NCBI GenBank assembly: GCA_902712845.1
Contig: LR743504.1
Span: forward strand, 3,012,001 to 3,076,000
Direction of reading: 5' to 3'
DNA from: Methylobacterium bullatum
GTDB taxonomy: Bacteria; Pseudomonadota; Alphaproteobacteria; Rhizobiales; Beijerinckiaceae
DNA: 64,000 nt
How positions within the stretch are numbered: position 1 is the stretch's first letter; each line of letters opens with the position of its first letter. Both the position numbers and the translations under genes were made by a program. Below are positions 53,972 to 63,446 of the stretch, one piece after another. A model generated the notes under the pieces. It did not search any database, had not been told where the DNA came from, and saw only the letters and a program-made list of their open reading frames with translations.

Positions 53972-55521
53972 GCCCTCCCGGGGCCTCGCTTCGTGCGTTC
54001 CCTCGTGACCGGTGCCGGCAGCGCGGCCAGCGCGGCCCGCTCGTTCTCGTAGGCCTCCAGCACCGCATCGACCCACAGGGCCATGCCCTCCGACTTGAGG
54101 GGTATCCGTTGGCTCCGGTCGTAGTGAAGGCGCGTGACGGCGGAGCGGCGGTCGCGCTCGTCCTCGGTCACTCCGGCCTCGTGGTCCAGGATCGCGGACG
54201 CGGCCCCGCCCAGGCGATGGTCCGAGAGGAACGTCGTGATCGCCCGGCGGACGTCATGCAGCGTCCAAGGCCGGATGCCGTGGATCCCGAAATAATCGAC
54301 CAGCGGCCGCGCGGTGACCGTCGACCCCGTCACCTTCTTCCCCCGCAGCCGGTAGAGGAGCGCGTTCAGGGCACCCTGGCCGACATGGCCGTCCCCCCGG
54401 ATCGACGGGAAAAGCCAGCGATTCGTCTCACGGTCGGGATCCTCGGCAAGCACCCGGTCGATCACGTACCAGGCGCCCGGGGGGAGGGGGAGCACAAACG
54501 GGCGATCTTCCTTCATGACCCCGGCGCTCCATGTCACGGCGCGCCAACCCGGTCCCGGCACGCCGGCGTCCTCGGGGATGGGGGCAACGTCCAACCGTGC
54601 GGTCTCCGCGACGGCGCCCGTGCGCTGGCCCGTGAGGACAGTGAACCACAGCATCGCTAGAGTGCCCGGCGCGGTCGCGTGTTCCGTCTGACCGAGTGTC
54701 CGGTATCTCTCCGCGACGGCCAGGGTCCGGGCGAGCTCGTCGATCTCGGGCGCGTGCCTGCGCTTGCTCGGCTTGTATCGGATCGTCCACTGGTCTCGCC
54801 AGAGCGGCCACTTCTCAGTCGCCTTCGCCATGCCGGACACGCCGCTATGGTTCGACCAGGCCCAGTCGAGCATCTCCCGTCCCTGGCGTACGGCCCGGGC
54901 GGCCGCGCTGCGCGAGTTCGCGGCGATGATCTCGTTCCGGATACCCTGCAGGTCGGTGGCCGTGACCTCACGGACGGGGCGGCGGGCGATCCGGTCGAAT
55001 GCCTTGTGGCGCAGGTACGAAGCGTATGCGGGGAAGTACCCAGGGTCGAGGTCCGGCCGCTTCTCCTCAAGGAACAGATCGACGAGGTCCCGCCATTCCC
55101 ACGGGCCGTGCCGCCGCCGGTCCTCGTCGCTCTGCCGTTCTACCTCCACCGGCCAAGCCGCGTCCGCCGAGGTCTCGTGGTCGCCGCCGGTCGTGACCAT
55201 GGCATGCGCGTAGACGGCGACGTCCTGCCGGGGGTCCCGCCCATCCTTCACGTCCAGCCGGGCCCGGGCGGCCGCCTCACGCGCCGCGGCGACCGAGACG
55301 GAAGCCATGTCCCCGAGGCGGAGGGTCGACATGCGGAGCTTGAGGATCCAGTTGCCGGCCGCCGGCGTCACGCGGAGCACGAGCCCCGGGAAGGCGTCGT
55401 CGCAGAAGTCGATCCCGCGGCCGGGGACGGTCCCGCTATCGATCATCCGGCGCGCCTTCTTCAGGTGCTCCGCCGTCAGCCGCGCCCGCTCCCGTGCGTA
55501 TGTCCCCCGCGATGCCGCCAT
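53953..55521 (-). CDS. Tyrosine recombinase (phage-type integrase)
   Basis: About 522 residues from the ATG at 55521 (a longer frame to 55608 is possible). N-terminal arm-binding domain with IDFCDDAFPGLVLRVTPAAGNWILK; a core-binding region; catalytic domain with TGQRTGAVAETARLDV (Arg I), TLHDVRRAITTFL (His-x-x-Arg) and TRLHYDRSQR (Tyr). Longer than usual integrases, with an insertion in the central region (HETSADAAWPVEVERQSDED). Its 5' end lies 150 nt from a tRNA-Gly 3' half, the likely attachment site. It would catalyse excision and integration of the phage-like element. Confidence 0.9.
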   Translation of the reverse strand: MAASRGTYARERARLTAEHLKKARRMIDSGTVPGRGIDFCDDAFPGLVLRVTPAAGNWILKLRMSTLRLGDMASVSVAAAREAAARARLDVKDGRDPRQDVAVYAHAMVTTGGDHETSADAAWPVEVERQSDEDRRRHGPWEWRDLVDLFLEEKRPDLDPGYFPAYASYLRHKAFDRIARRPVREVTATDLQGIRNEIIAANSRSAAARAVRQGREMLDWAWSNHSGVSGMAKATEKWPLWRDQWTIRYKPSKRRHAPEIDELARTLAVAERYRTLGQTEHATAPGTLAMLWFTVLTGQRTGAVAETARLDVAPIPEDAGVPGPGWRAVTWSAGVMKEDRPFVLPLPPGAWYVIDRVLAEDPDRETNRWLFPSIRGDGHVGQGALNALLYRLRGKKVTGSTVTARPLVDYFGIHGIRPWTLHDVRRAITTFLSDHRLGGAASAILDHEAGVTEDERDRRSAVTRLHYDRSQRIPLKSEGMALWVDAVLEAYENERAALAALPAPVTRERTKRGPGRAQPTAP

Positions 55522-55673
55522 GTCCGTCTCCGTGGATACCGCATGGATACCGCACGTCCGAAACGCGGCCGCAAGAGTCCCCGGGAACGGTCCACCGGGA
55601 AAAGCCATGCAGGATTAACGGTTTGCGCGGGAAGCGCCGGGGAGGTGGCGAGGCGGAAAGCCCGGGGGATCGT

Positions 55674-55718
55674 CCTTCCAAGCTGAATACCCGGGTTCGA
55701 TTCCCGGTACCCGCTCCA
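55674..55718 (+). other. tRNA-Gly(TCC) 3' half, presumed attachment site
   Basis: Sequence reads CTTCCAA (anticodon loop with TCC), GCTGA, then the T arm CCGGG-TTCGATT-CCCGG, acceptor strand TACCCGC, T and CCA. The 5' half is missing: the upstream bases do not pair as D arm, acceptor or anticodon stem. Duplicated tRNA 3' ends mark the boundary of integrated elements. The intact tRNA is not seen in the window. Confidence 0.75.
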
Positions 55719-56102
55719 CTCCCTTACCTTGAAAATTTGCAGCAGATCGAACGGGATAGGCTTCTTTTGGGAGGTCTCCTCGGCGTTTGATCCGAGCGAT
55801 CGATACCTCCCAAATGGGCAGATGAGCGGCCCCCAAGGACGGTTACGGACAGGCCGATATCACCCCCAGGCTCCGGCTGGGACTCGCGGGCATCACGGCA
55901 TCCACGACGAGGCAACCGGGCTTGAGGAGGCCCCTTGGTCTCTTCCTGGCTGTAGAGCGCCACGCGGGCGTGGAGATGCGGGCAGGTCCGAGAACGGAAC
56001 CATCGATTTTTCGTGAAAGCGCATGGAGTCCGGTTCTTCCCCTCCGGCAGAGTGGGGAGGAGCGAACCCACCGACCGGCGCATGCCCTGGCCCATGGGGC
56101 AG
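55719..56102 (+). other. Intergenic stretch beyond the attachment end
   Basis: About 380 nt between the tRNA fragment and arsB of the second cluster. Frames on either strand show no known motif or ribosome site. If the element ends at 55718 this is host DNA. Confidence 0.4.
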
Positions 56103-57398
56103 TTACGGAGCGCCCAGCAACGGCAGCCACAGCGCCAAGGCCAACAGCGTCACCAGAAGCACGGGTGGGGTGATGATCAGCCCTACCTTCATGTATTGCC
56201 CCCACGTGATGTGCTGCCCCCGGCTGGCGAGCACGTGGAGCCAAAGCAAGGTCGCAAGGCTGCCAATCGGTGTAAACTTCGGGCCGAGGTCGCAGCCGAT
56301 GACGTTGGCGTAGATCATCGACTGGCGCATCAGCGGTGACAGGTCGGGGGTCTGCTGGATCGAGAGCGCCCCCACCAGCACTCCTGGCATGTTGTTCATG
56401 ACGGAAGACAGGATGGCGGCGGCGAAGCCCGTCCCGATGGTGGCGACGACCGTTCCCTGGCCTGAGAGCCAGACCAACCCCCGCGCTAAGTACTCCGTCA
56501 GGCCGGCGTTCTTCAGACCGTAGACGACGAGGTACATGCCGAGGCTGAACAGCACGATCTGCCACGGTGCCCCCGCGAGGATCTTACGGATGGGGATCAC
56601 GCGGCTTCGGCTGGCGAGAGCCAGAAGGATCAGGGCGCCGGTACAGGTGACGACTGATACCGGTATGCCGAAGGGCGCGGAGACGAAGTAGGCGGCGAGA
56701 AGGAGGGTGAGCAACGGGAAGGCCGCCTTGAACACCGAGGGATCGCGGATGGCACTACGAGGCGCCTCCAACTGGCCCACCGGGTAGGTCGCTGGCAGGT
56801 CGCGGCGGTAGAACATCCACAGGACCAGCAGGGTCGTGGCGAGCGAGACGAGGTTCACCGGTACCATCACGGCGGCATAGCGGCTGAAGGTGATGTCGAA
56901 GAAGTTGGCGGAAACGATGTTGACGAGGTTCGAGATCACCAGCGGCAGGCTGGTGCTGTCGGCCACGAACCCGCAGGCGACGATGAAGGCGAAGGCCGCC
57001 ACCGGCTTGAAGTCGAGCCGCAGCAGGATGGCGAGCACGATGGGGGTGAGGAGAAGCGCAGCCCCGTCGTTGGCGAACACCGCCGCAATGGCCGACCCGA
57101 GAAGGATGACCAGGGGAAACAGGCGGCGGCCCCGACCACCACCCCACCGGGCGATGTGTAGGGCGGCCCAATGGAAGAACCCGGCCTCGTCGAGGAGAAG
57201 CGATATGACGATGAGCGCCACGAACGTGAAGGTGGCATCCCAGACGATATGCCAGACCACAGGGATGTCGCCTGGATGGATGACCCCGCTTGCGAGGGCC
57301 ACGGCGGCCCCCGTGAGGGCGCTCCATCCGATCCCGAGGCCCTTGGGTTGCCAGATGACGAAGACGAGGGTGACCACGAAAATGGCAAGCGCGAGCAT
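56103..57398 (-). CDS. arsB: ArsB arsenite efflux permease, second copy
   Basis: 431 residues, the same length as the copy at 7342-8637 and very similar (for example [20 protein letters not shown] is identical; [19 protein letters not shown] differs at a few positions). ArsB/NhaD family arsenite exporter. Last gene of arsR-arsC-arsB on the minus strand. Confidence 0.93.
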   Translation of the reverse strand: MLALAIFVVTLVFVIWQPKGLGIGWSALTGAAVALASGVIHPGDIPVVWHIVWDATFTFVALIVISLLLDEAGFFHWAALHIARWGGGRGRRLFPLVILLGSAIAAVFANDGAALLLTPIVLAILLRLDFKPVAAFAFIVACGFVADSTSLPLVISNLVNIVSANFFDITFSRYAAVMVPVNLVSLATTLLVLWMFYRRDLPATYPVGQLEAPRSAIRDPSVFKAAFPLLTLLLAAYFVSAPFGIPVSVVTCTGALILLALASRSRVIPIRKILAGAPWQIVLFSLGMYLVVYGLKNAGLTEYLARGLVWLSGQGTVVATIGTGFAAAILSSVMNNMPGVLVGALSIQQTPDLSPLMRQSMIYANVIGCDLGPKFTPIGSLATLLWLHVLASRGQHITWGQYMKVGLIITPPVLLVTLLALALWLPLLGAP

Positions 57399-57436
57399 CG
57401 GCACCGTTTCTTGTTCTTGATGGAGCGGGAAGCCGA

Positions 57437-57862
57437 TCAGGCGCTGGCGACGCGGCGCCCGTACTCGTCGACGACGCGCTCGCCGTCTTCCTTCACGAAC
57501 TCGCCTCGCTGGACCGGCAAGAGGTCGAGGACCGCCTCGGAGGGGCGGCACAGGGCGACGCCCTTCGGGCTCACCACCAAAGGGCGATTGAGCAGGATCG
57601 GGTGCGCCTCGATGGCATCCAGAAGCTGGTCGTCCGTGAGGGCGGGGTCGGCGAGGCCGAGTTCCACGAAGGGTGTCCCTTTCTCGCGCAGGAAGTCTCG
57701 GATCGTGGCGCCGGCCCGCTCGGCAAGCTGACGCACCAGGGTGCGGCTCGGCGGCGTTTTCAGGTACTCGACCACGTGTGGCTCGATGCCGGCATTACGA
57801 ATGAGGGCCAGGGTGTTGCGGGACGTGCCGCAATCCGGGTTGTGGTAGATCACGACGTCCAT
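57437..57862 (-). CDS. arsC: Arsenate reductase, glutaredoxin type, second copy
   Basis: 141 residues, closely similar to 6880-7305, with Cys11 in [10 protein letters not shown] and [15 protein letters not shown]. The middle ([20 protein letters not shown]) is the most diverged part. It overlaps the end of arsR, since the LMW arsC found in the first cluster is missing here. Confidence 0.92.
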   Translation of the reverse strand: MDVVIYHNPDCGTSRNTLALIRNAGIEPHVVEYLKTPPSRTLVRQLAERAGATIRDFLREKGTPFVELGLADPALTDDQLLDAIEAHPILLNRPLVVSPKGVALCRPSEAVLDLLPVQRGEFVKEDGERVVDEYGRRVASA

Positions 57863-58209
57863 CGAGAGGTCTCCTTGCAGCGGGCGGAGAGGGCCGCGAC
57901 GGCGGGGGCGCAGACCTCGGGGCGCCCCTGGCAGCAATCGCGCATGAGGAACTGGATCAGTTCCGACAGGTCCGGGTAGGCGGCGCTGTAGATGATCGAG
58001 CGTCCCTCACGGCGGGAGGTGACGAGCCCGGCATGGGTGAGCTCCTTCAAGTGGAAGGACAGGTTGGTGCCTGACACGCCGACCGCCTCGGCCAGCATGC
58101 CGGCTGCCATCCCGTCCGGCCCGGCGGTGACGAGCTGGCGCACGATGCGCAGGCGATGCTCCTGGCCGAGGGCCGCAAAGGCGGCCACGGCTTGCCGTTC
58201 GCCCATCAT
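57850..58209 (-). CDS. arsR: ArsR-family repressor, second copy
   Basis: 118-119 residues; nearly identical to the first copy up to RDCCQGRPEVC including the Cys cluster. The last ten or so residues differ ([12 protein letters not shown]), as the gene runs directly into arsC. This fits deletion of the LMW arsC reading frame. Confidence 0.92.
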   Translation of the reverse strand: MMGERQAVAAFAALGQEHRLRIVRQLVTAGPDGMAAGMLAEAVGVSGTNLSFHLKELTHAGLVTSRREGRSIIYSAAYPDLSELIQFLMRDCCQGRPEVCAPAVAALSARCKETSRWTS

Positions 58210-58221
58210 GATGTCAATATC

Positions 58222-58235
58222 TCAATCATCGTTGA
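58222..58235. promoter_or_regulatory. ArsR operator, second cluster
   Basis: TCAA-N6-TTGA, same dyad as 5972-5985, between arsR (minus) and arsH (plus). The bases from the dyad to the arsR start are nearly the same in both clusters. Confidence 0.7.
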
Positions 58236-58256
58236 AATGTAGAGGATACCGACGTC

Positions 58257-59003
58257 GTGGACAAGCCTCAGCAACCGTTCGCCGATGGCATGCCGAACCT
58301 GAGCGAGAGGCACTTCGAGGTCCCGACGAGCACCGGCCTTCAGGTGCTAACGCCGTTCACCCACGCTCCGCGGTTCCTGATCCTGTACGGATCGCTCCGG
58401 GAGCGTTCGTTCAGCCGCTTCCTCGCCTACGAGGCCGCGCGCCTGCTTCAGGCAATGGGCGGCGAGGTGCGGATCTACGATGCGCACGGCCTGCCGCTGC
58501 CCGACGACGCCACGGCCGACCACCCTAAGGTCCAGGAACTGCGCACCCTCTCGATCTGGTCGGAGGGACACGTCTGGGTCAGCCCCGAACGACACGGCAA
58601 CATGACCGGCGTCATCAAGAGCCAGATCGACTGGCTGCCCCTGTCGGAGGGGTCGGTGCGCCCGACGCAGGGCCGGACCCTGGCCGTGATGCAGGTCTCA
58701 GGCGGCTCGCAATCGTTCAACGCCGTCAACGCCCTGCGCATCCTCGGGCGCTGGATGCGGATGATCACCATCCCGAACCAGTCCTCGGTGCCTATGGCCT
58801 ACAAGGAGTTCGATGAGGCCGGCCGTATGAAGACCGGCCCCCTCTACGACCGGGTAGTCGACGTCTGCGAGGAACTGTTCAAGTTCACCCTCCTGACCCG
58901 TGAAAGGGCGGACTACCTCGTCGACAGGTATTCCGAGCGCAAAGAGCGGGAACCCGAACGGCTCGAAGCGGTGGCGGTCGATATCGGGTTCGCAAAGCGA
59001 TAG
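58257..59003 (+). CDS. arsH: ArsH, second copy
   Basis: 248 residues starting at GTG with AGAGGA upstream. Same FMN-binding segment [16 protein letters not shown] and [12 protein letters not shown] as the first copy. Divergence is concentrated in the first 40 and last 40 residues. Divergent from arsR as in cluster 1. Confidence 0.92.
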   Translation: MDKPQQPFADGMPNLSERHFEVPTSTGLQVLTPFTHAPRFLILYGSLRERSFSRFLAYEAARLLQAMGGEVRIYDAHGLPLPDDATADHPKVQELRTLSIWSEGHVWVSPERHGNMTGVIKSQIDWLPLSEGSVRPTQGRTLAVMQVSGGSQSFNAVNALRILGRWMRMITIPNQSSVPMAYKEFDEAGRMKTGPLYDRVVDVCEELFKFTLLTRERADYLVDRYSERKEREPERLEAVAVDIGFAKR

Positions 59004-59524
59004 GCGGTTCAGTCCCGGCATTTGCCGCGAAAAGATCGCGCCTTCGAAGCCTGAAATCACACATTTCGGGAAACAGGAGGGTGCCTCCCTCGATGCACCC
59101 TGACGTGTCGTCGAATACCAGACTTCGACGAACCTGACTCACCGGGGTCTGCCCGCGCGACTGCGCGGCGGCGGTCGTCCGCCGGACTTCACTGCCCGTG
59201 GCCTATGAGGCAGGGTCAGTGAGACTGGGTGTAAGTTTAATGTGAGTCCCGTGTACCAATGATCCGGCGTGGGGCTTCCTTGCCTTGGGCATCGTGGCCT
59301 TGATCCCCAAGGCCTCGGGGATCGGGCGTCGAAAAACGCCGGCGCGTTCTCTCGGCCCTCACTGATCGATGCGGATGGGCGTGAGCATTGGCGATCAGGC
59401 CCGCTCGTTCTGTCCGGCGCGGCGGCAATCCTGAGTCCGTCGAAGGACCTGGCGGGTTCGCGCCGAAGAACCTGGCCGGACGCTGCGTCGGGAGGCCCAT
59501 AGGGGCGAGGAAGCCGGCCAATCG
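59004..59524 (+). other. Intergenic stretch with no supported gene
   Basis: About 520 nt between arsH and the TAXI gene. Several short stems (for example GGCCTTGATCCCCAAGGCC near 59290-59310). No gene, RNA or mobile element recognised. Confidence 0.4.
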
Positions 59525-60934
59525 TCATTCCGCCACGCCGGACTCCGACGACGTCGTGCGCCCCGCCAAGCCAGGAGAATCGGCGGCGTATTGCCCGGCC
59601 GCGATCGTGCGTTTGACGGTGGACCGGGCGGCATCGATGGCGATGGCGGCGGCCGACATGGTCCTGGCCTCCGTCGGCCGCTCCAGGGCGTGCTTGGCGA
59701 TCTCACCGGCGAGATCGTCGATTTCGCGGGCGAGGTGTTCCAGGCGCGGAGGATCGGCGCTGCTTTGCGCTTCCTGGCGAATCTGCAGGAGGCGGTCGGT
59801 GGCCTCCTCGATCCGTTCCCGGCGCAGCCGTGACAGACGCTGGCCGATCCACGCGACGCCAGACCCGATGCCGCCGCCGAGGAAGGCGACGAGATAGATC
59901 CAGGTCTCGTAGCGCTCGATGAAGCCCTGCTGCTCGCGCTCGAAGAAATCGACGGCGCCGGGGTGGATCGGCAACCGCGCGCTCGTCGCGCCGGCCGTGC
60001 TGTCGTAGCTCGGCGCCTGCACGTAATCGGCGGCGGGGGTCACGTTGGCCATGCCGCTGCGCAATTCGAACAAATGCTGGGTCACGTCCGCCGCGACGGG
60101 ACGGGACAGGCTGGCCCGCGCCATCAGGCGGTAGGACGCGCCGACCGTGTGGACGTCCTCGGCCGGGATCTTGGGACTGCCGCCGAAGGTCTCGGCCGGC
60201 ATGGTGACGGATTGCAGGCGCGGCATCCGGGCGACGATGGCATCCGCGTTCTCGACCGTGACGAAGGCGACCTTCCGCGTCTTGCTGGCCGCTTGGACGA
60301 TGCCGACGATGCGTTGCGCCGTGGGCGCGGTCGGGGAAATCACCGAGACCACGGCATCGACCCGCTTCCTGGCGAGCGCCGCGGGAAGCTCGGCTTCGGT
60401 CATCTCCACGAGGGCGACGTGGCGCGGCGGCAGCGGTCCCTCCGGGTCCTTGTCGAGAAGGGTGAGGCCGTAATGGGCGACCATCGCCTTGATCAGCGCT
60501 TGGTCGGCGTCGCGATGCGCGAGGATGGCGAGGCGCTTCCGATCGAGTTCGGGAAAGCTCGTCAGCCCCGACGGCTCGGGAGAGGCGATGATCATGGCCT
60601 GGTCGCGAAGGATCGCCAGGGTCAGTCCATTGTCGGGCAGATCGACGTCGGGGCGGACCACGGCGAGATCGGCGCGGCCTTCCTGGAGCGCGGCGGCACT
60701 GTCCCGCACGTCGTCGAAGGCGATGACCTTCAGGCGGATCTCCTTGTGCCGCCGGGCCAGGGCATCGGCATAGGCCTGGATCAGCGCCGGCTCGGTCCCG
60801 TCCTTTGGGGCGACGGCGATGGTCAGGACGGTCGCCCGCGAGATCCAGTATGCCGTGGCGGCCCCGAGGCCGAGGAACACGGCCAGCAGGAGGAAGACGA
60901 ACTCGCGGCGGACGAGGAGGCCGGCGAACTTCAT
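59525..60934 (-). CDS. TAXI-type membrane-anchored binding protein
   Basis: 469 residues. An N-terminal membrane anchor (FVFLLLAVFLGLGAATAYW) is followed by a TAXI-family solute-binding domain: VAPKDGTEPALIQAYADALA, LQEGRADLAVVRPDVDLP, VVSVISPTAPTAQRIVGIV. A second membrane helix (WIYLVAFLGGGIGSGVAWIG) precedes a helical C-terminus (ATDRLLQIRQEAQSSADPPR). No TRAP permease genes are near, so transport coupling is uncertain; it may act as a sensor. Length and the C-terminal cytosolic part are unlike simple binding proteins. Confidence 0.75.
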   Translation of the reverse strand: MKFAGLLVRREFVFLLLAVFLGLGAATAYWISRATVLTIAVAPKDGTEPALIQAYADALARRHKEIRLKVIAFDDVRDSAAALQEGRADLAVVRPDVDLPDNGLTLAILRDQAMIIASPEPSGLTSFPELDRKRLAILAHRDADQALIKAMVAHYGLTLLDKDPEGPLPPRHVALVEMTEAELPAALARKRVDAVVSVISPTAPTAQRIVGIVQAASKTRKVAFVTVENADAIVARMPRLQSVTMPAETFGGSPKIPAEDVHTVGASYRLMARASLSRPVAADVTQHLFELRSGMANVTPAADYVQAPSYDSTAGATSARLPIHPGAVDFFEREQQGFIERYETWIYLVAFLGGGIGSGVAWIGQRLSRLRRERIEEATDRLLQIRQEAQSSADPPRLEHLAREIDDLAGEIAKHALERPTEARTMSAAAIAIDAARSTVKRTIAAGQYAADSPGLAGRTTSSESGVAE

Positions 60935-61082
60935 GGATCGAACGACCGCTCCCCGCCAAGCCTGACGCCGACCCTATCGGCGGCGTCAGGCTGCATCATG
61001 CCCTGGCCGCAATCAGGCAGGGCGTGCGCCGTCCCCGTCGATAAGGGACGGCTCCATCGCAACGGGGCCGGATGGGCGGTCG

Positions 61083-61187
61083 TCAGCGGGGCCGACGGGG
61101 TGGGGCTGCGGCCCGGCCGCTGAGGCGGCGTCCGACATAGGCGACGATTTTGGGAAGCACGAACAAGGTCAGGAGTTTGCGGATCAT
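61083..61187 (-). CDS. Possible 34-residue protein
   Basis: ATG at 61187 with GGAGA seven bases upstream; MIRKLLTLFVLPKIVAYVGR followed by a basic, Pro/Arg-rich tail. Single hydrophobic helix then positive charge. Lies directly upstream of the TAXI gene on the same strand. Supported by ribosome site only. Confidence 0.45.
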   Translation of the reverse strand: MIRKLLTLFVLPKIVAYVGRRLSGRAAAPPRRPR

Positions 61188-61210
61188 CGAAGGTCTCCGG
61201 ATGATGGGGA

Positions 61211-61594
61211 TCAGCGCTTGGGACGGGCGAGCCAGCCCACCGCGAAGGCCACGGCCGCGAGGCCGAGCAGGGCGGATGCACGATTGTCGTCGGCATAGCG
61301 GACGGCCTGGCGGCTATAGGTCGTGCCGCGCCTGGCAGCATGGCGGGCAAAGCCGCGTCCGTCCTCGATCAGGTTGCCGGCGCGGTCCCGGACTTCGCCG
61401 ACGAGATAGCGGCCATCCTGGGCCAAATCCTCGGCACGGTCGCGGGCACGGCCGTAGGCATATTGCGCGCCGCCGGCCACTTGGTTGACGGCGCCGCGCA
61501 CCTGACGGGCCGGATCGCCGGTGACGCCGCCGAGGGCGGATTGGGCACGTCCCTTCAAATGCCGGGATGCGCCGCGAAACTGATCGCGATTCAT
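61211..61594 (-). CDS. CsbD-like stress protein with membrane anchor
   Basis: 127 residues. The first part (HLKGRAQSALGGVTGDPARQ) resembles CsbD; the middle is a charged helix (RARDRAEDLAQDGRYLVGEV); the end is a hydrophobic anchor (ASALLGLAAVAFAVGWLA). First of a group with similar neighbours at 61653 and 62937. Stress role is by family only. Confidence 0.7.
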   Translation of the reverse strand: MNRDQFRGASRHLKGRAQSALGGVTGDPARQVRGAVNQVAGGAQYAYGRARDRAEDLAQDGRYLVGEVRDRAGNLIEDGRGFARHAARRGTTYSRQAVRYADDNRASALLGLAAVAFAVGWLARPKR

Positions 61595-61652
61595 GGAAGT
61601 CTCCTACATGGTGAGGCCGAGGGAGAGCCTGAGCCCTCCCTCGGGGACGGGA

Positions 61653-61856
61653 TCACCGCTTGCCGGTGACCGTGTCGACGACCGACGCCACACCGTCCTT
61701 GGCCTCGCCGACGGTGCGCTGGGCCTCGCCCTTGAGTTCCTGGGCCTTGCCCTCGGCGACGAGCGTGTCGTTGCCGGTGACCTTGCCGACACCTTCCTTG
61801 AGGTTGCCGACGGCCTCATTGGCGAGGCCCTTCAGCTTGTCCGTGGTGCTGCTCAT
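61653..61856 (-). CDS. CsbD family protein
   Basis: 67 residues: [39 protein letters not shown] pattern broken into two CsbD-like repeats. CsbD proteins are small general-stress proteins in many bacteria. No membrane segment. Confidence 0.85.
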   Translation of the reverse strand: MSSTTDKLKGLANEAVGNLKEGVGKVTGNDTLVAEGKAQELKGEAQRTVGEAKDGVASVVDTVTGKR

Positions 61857-61931
61857 GGGATGGCTCCTTGGGTTCGGGGTGATGTCGAAAGGGACGGTCC
61901 GGCCGGTCGCGGTGACCGGCCGGGGATCGGC

Positions 61932-62849
61932 TCAGACGCGGCGGGCGTCGTAGCGATCGGTGAGGGTGGCGAGGGTCGGAGCGCCGATCCGGCCGCCGAA
62001 GAAGCCCGCGAGGGCACCGAGGATCAGGGCGAGCGCGCCGTAGAAGGCGCCCTGGGTGGCGGCGGATTTCGCCGCGACGGCCGCGGCCTCGGCCTTCTGC
62101 TTGGCGGTGGCGACGGTCTCTTCGTACTGCTTCTTGTAGTCCTGGATCTGGGCCTTGGCCTGGTCGGCCGGGATGCCCTGGGCCTTGGCAAGGGCATCGG
62201 CGGCGCGGTTCTCGGCCTGGGCCTTCTGGGCCGGGTCACCCGTGAACAGGGCGCGGATGGCCGCCACGGCGGCGTCCTTGGCGGCCTGCGGGTCCTGGCC
62301 GGCGGCCTGCTGGCGGACGCTCTGCTCGATGCCGTCCAGCGGGTTGGTGATCTTGGACAGCGACGGGGCAGCCGCCTGGGCCGCCGTCTGCACGGTACCG
62401 CCGACGAGGGAGCCGGCGCCGCCCAGCGTGCTGGTCACGCCCGAGAAGGCGCCGCCGATGAGGCCGCCGGCCGCCGAGGTGAGGAGATACAGGACGACGA
62501 GGGTGGTCACCGCCCAGGAGACCAGGCCGTGCAGGCCGGCGGCGCCCGTCACGGGCTTGCCCGACAGGCGCCCGGCGATGAAGCCGCCCGCGAGAGCGGC
62601 GACGATGCCCGAGACGATGAACCAGACACCGGCGCTAAGCGACAGGGTCGAGGCAGCCGGGTTGTCGGCGGCGTTCGCTCCGACGCTGGACAGGCCGATG
62701 CCGACGCCGACCATGTTGAGGACGACCTGGGTCACCAGGGCGGTGACGGCGCCGGCGAAGATGGCGCCCCACGAAACCTGGTTCAGCAGGACGGTGCGGG
62801 TATCGCCGGCGACGAGCGGCGACGTCGGGATGCTGGAGGAAGAAGACAC
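61932..62849 (-). CDS. PhnA-like multi-span membrane protein
   Basis: 305 residues, GTG start. Membrane segments: QVSWGAIFAGAVTALVTQVV, AGVWFIVSGIVAALAGGFIA, WAVTTLVVLYLLTSAAGGLI and ALALILGALAGFFGGRIG. A charged helix before the last segment (AQIQDYKKQYEETVATAKQK). This type is annotated as PhnA-like membrane protein in related genomes; function unknown. Confidence 0.6.
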   Translation of the reverse strand: MSSSSSIPTSPLVAGDTRTVLLNQVSWGAIFAGAVTALVTQVVLNMVGVGIGLSSVGANAADNPAASTLSLSAGVWFIVSGIVAALAGGFIAGRLSGKPVTGAAGLHGLVSWAVTTLVVLYLLTSAAGGLIGGAFSGVTSTLGGAGSLVGGTVQTAAQAAAPSLSKITNPLDGIEQSVRQQAAGQDPQAAKDAAVAAIRALFTGDPAQKAQAENRAADALAKAQGIPADQAKAQIQDYKKQYEETVATAKQKAEAAAVAAKSAATQGAFYGALALILGALAGFFGGRIGAPTLATLTDRYDARRV

Positions 62850-62936
62850 GTGGCAAAACTCCAGGGTCGTCGGTAGTCCGAAGAATTCGGTAGTCCGAGC
62901 GGGGAAGAAGAGGGGGAGGGGGAGCGCGGCGGAGGT

Positions 62937-63446
62937 TCAGTCGCGGCCGTGGATGAGAAGACCGATTCCGTAGCCGAGGAGGCCGGCCACGAGCAGGGCG
63001 GCCACCGGGTGCTCGGCGACCTGATGGGTCACCTCGCGGCCACCCTGGCGCAGATAGTTGCCACCATTCTCGTAGGCGTCATCGGCGTAATCGTAGGCTT
63101 CGCGGCCGGCATTACGGACGGATCGCTCCGCGCGCTCATAGGTGTCGCCCGCTGCGTCCTGCGCCTGGCGTGCGCGGGCCTTGATTTCGCGTCCGTCGGA
63201 CCCGGCGACATCGTCGACGGCGTCGCGGATGCGTCCACCGACATCGCGGGCAGCGTCAGCGGTGTTCTCTGCGGCGTTGCCGACCGCGTCCTTCGCCTGA
63301 CCATAGAGGTTCTCGGCCGTGCCCTGGACTTCGCGCGCCCGGCCCTCGACCGAGCTGCGGTTCGAACCAGTCAGGTCGCCGACCGCGCCCTGGATCTTGC
63401 CGCCGAGTTCCTTCGCAGCCCCGGTGATCCGATTGGTATCGACCAT
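62937..63446 (-). CDS. CsbD-like protein with C-terminal anchor
   Basis: 169 residues. CsbD-like start (NRITGAAKELGGKIQGAVGD), then a long Ala/Arg/Glu helical middle (YGQAKDAVGNAAENTADAAR) and a C-terminal membrane helix (PVAALLVAGLLGYGIGLLI). AGGAG lies 8 nt before the ATG. The same layout as 61211-61594, suggesting duplication. Confidence 0.75.
   Translation of the reverse strand: MVDTNRITGAAKELGGKIQGAVGDLTGSNRSSVEGRAREVQGTAENLYGQAKDAVGNAAENTADAARDVGGRIRDAVDDVAGSDGREIKARARQAQDAAGDTYERAERSVRNAGREAYDYADDAYENGGNYLRQGGREVTHQVAEHPVAALLVAGLLGYGIGLLIHGRD

Noticed and set aside
55627-55718. A complete long tRNA (Ser- or Sec-like) in place of a Gly fragment
   Set aside because: GCGGGAA could nearly pair with TACCCGC, but the D arm and anticodon stem do not form; the 3' half fits tRNA-Gly(TCC) closely.
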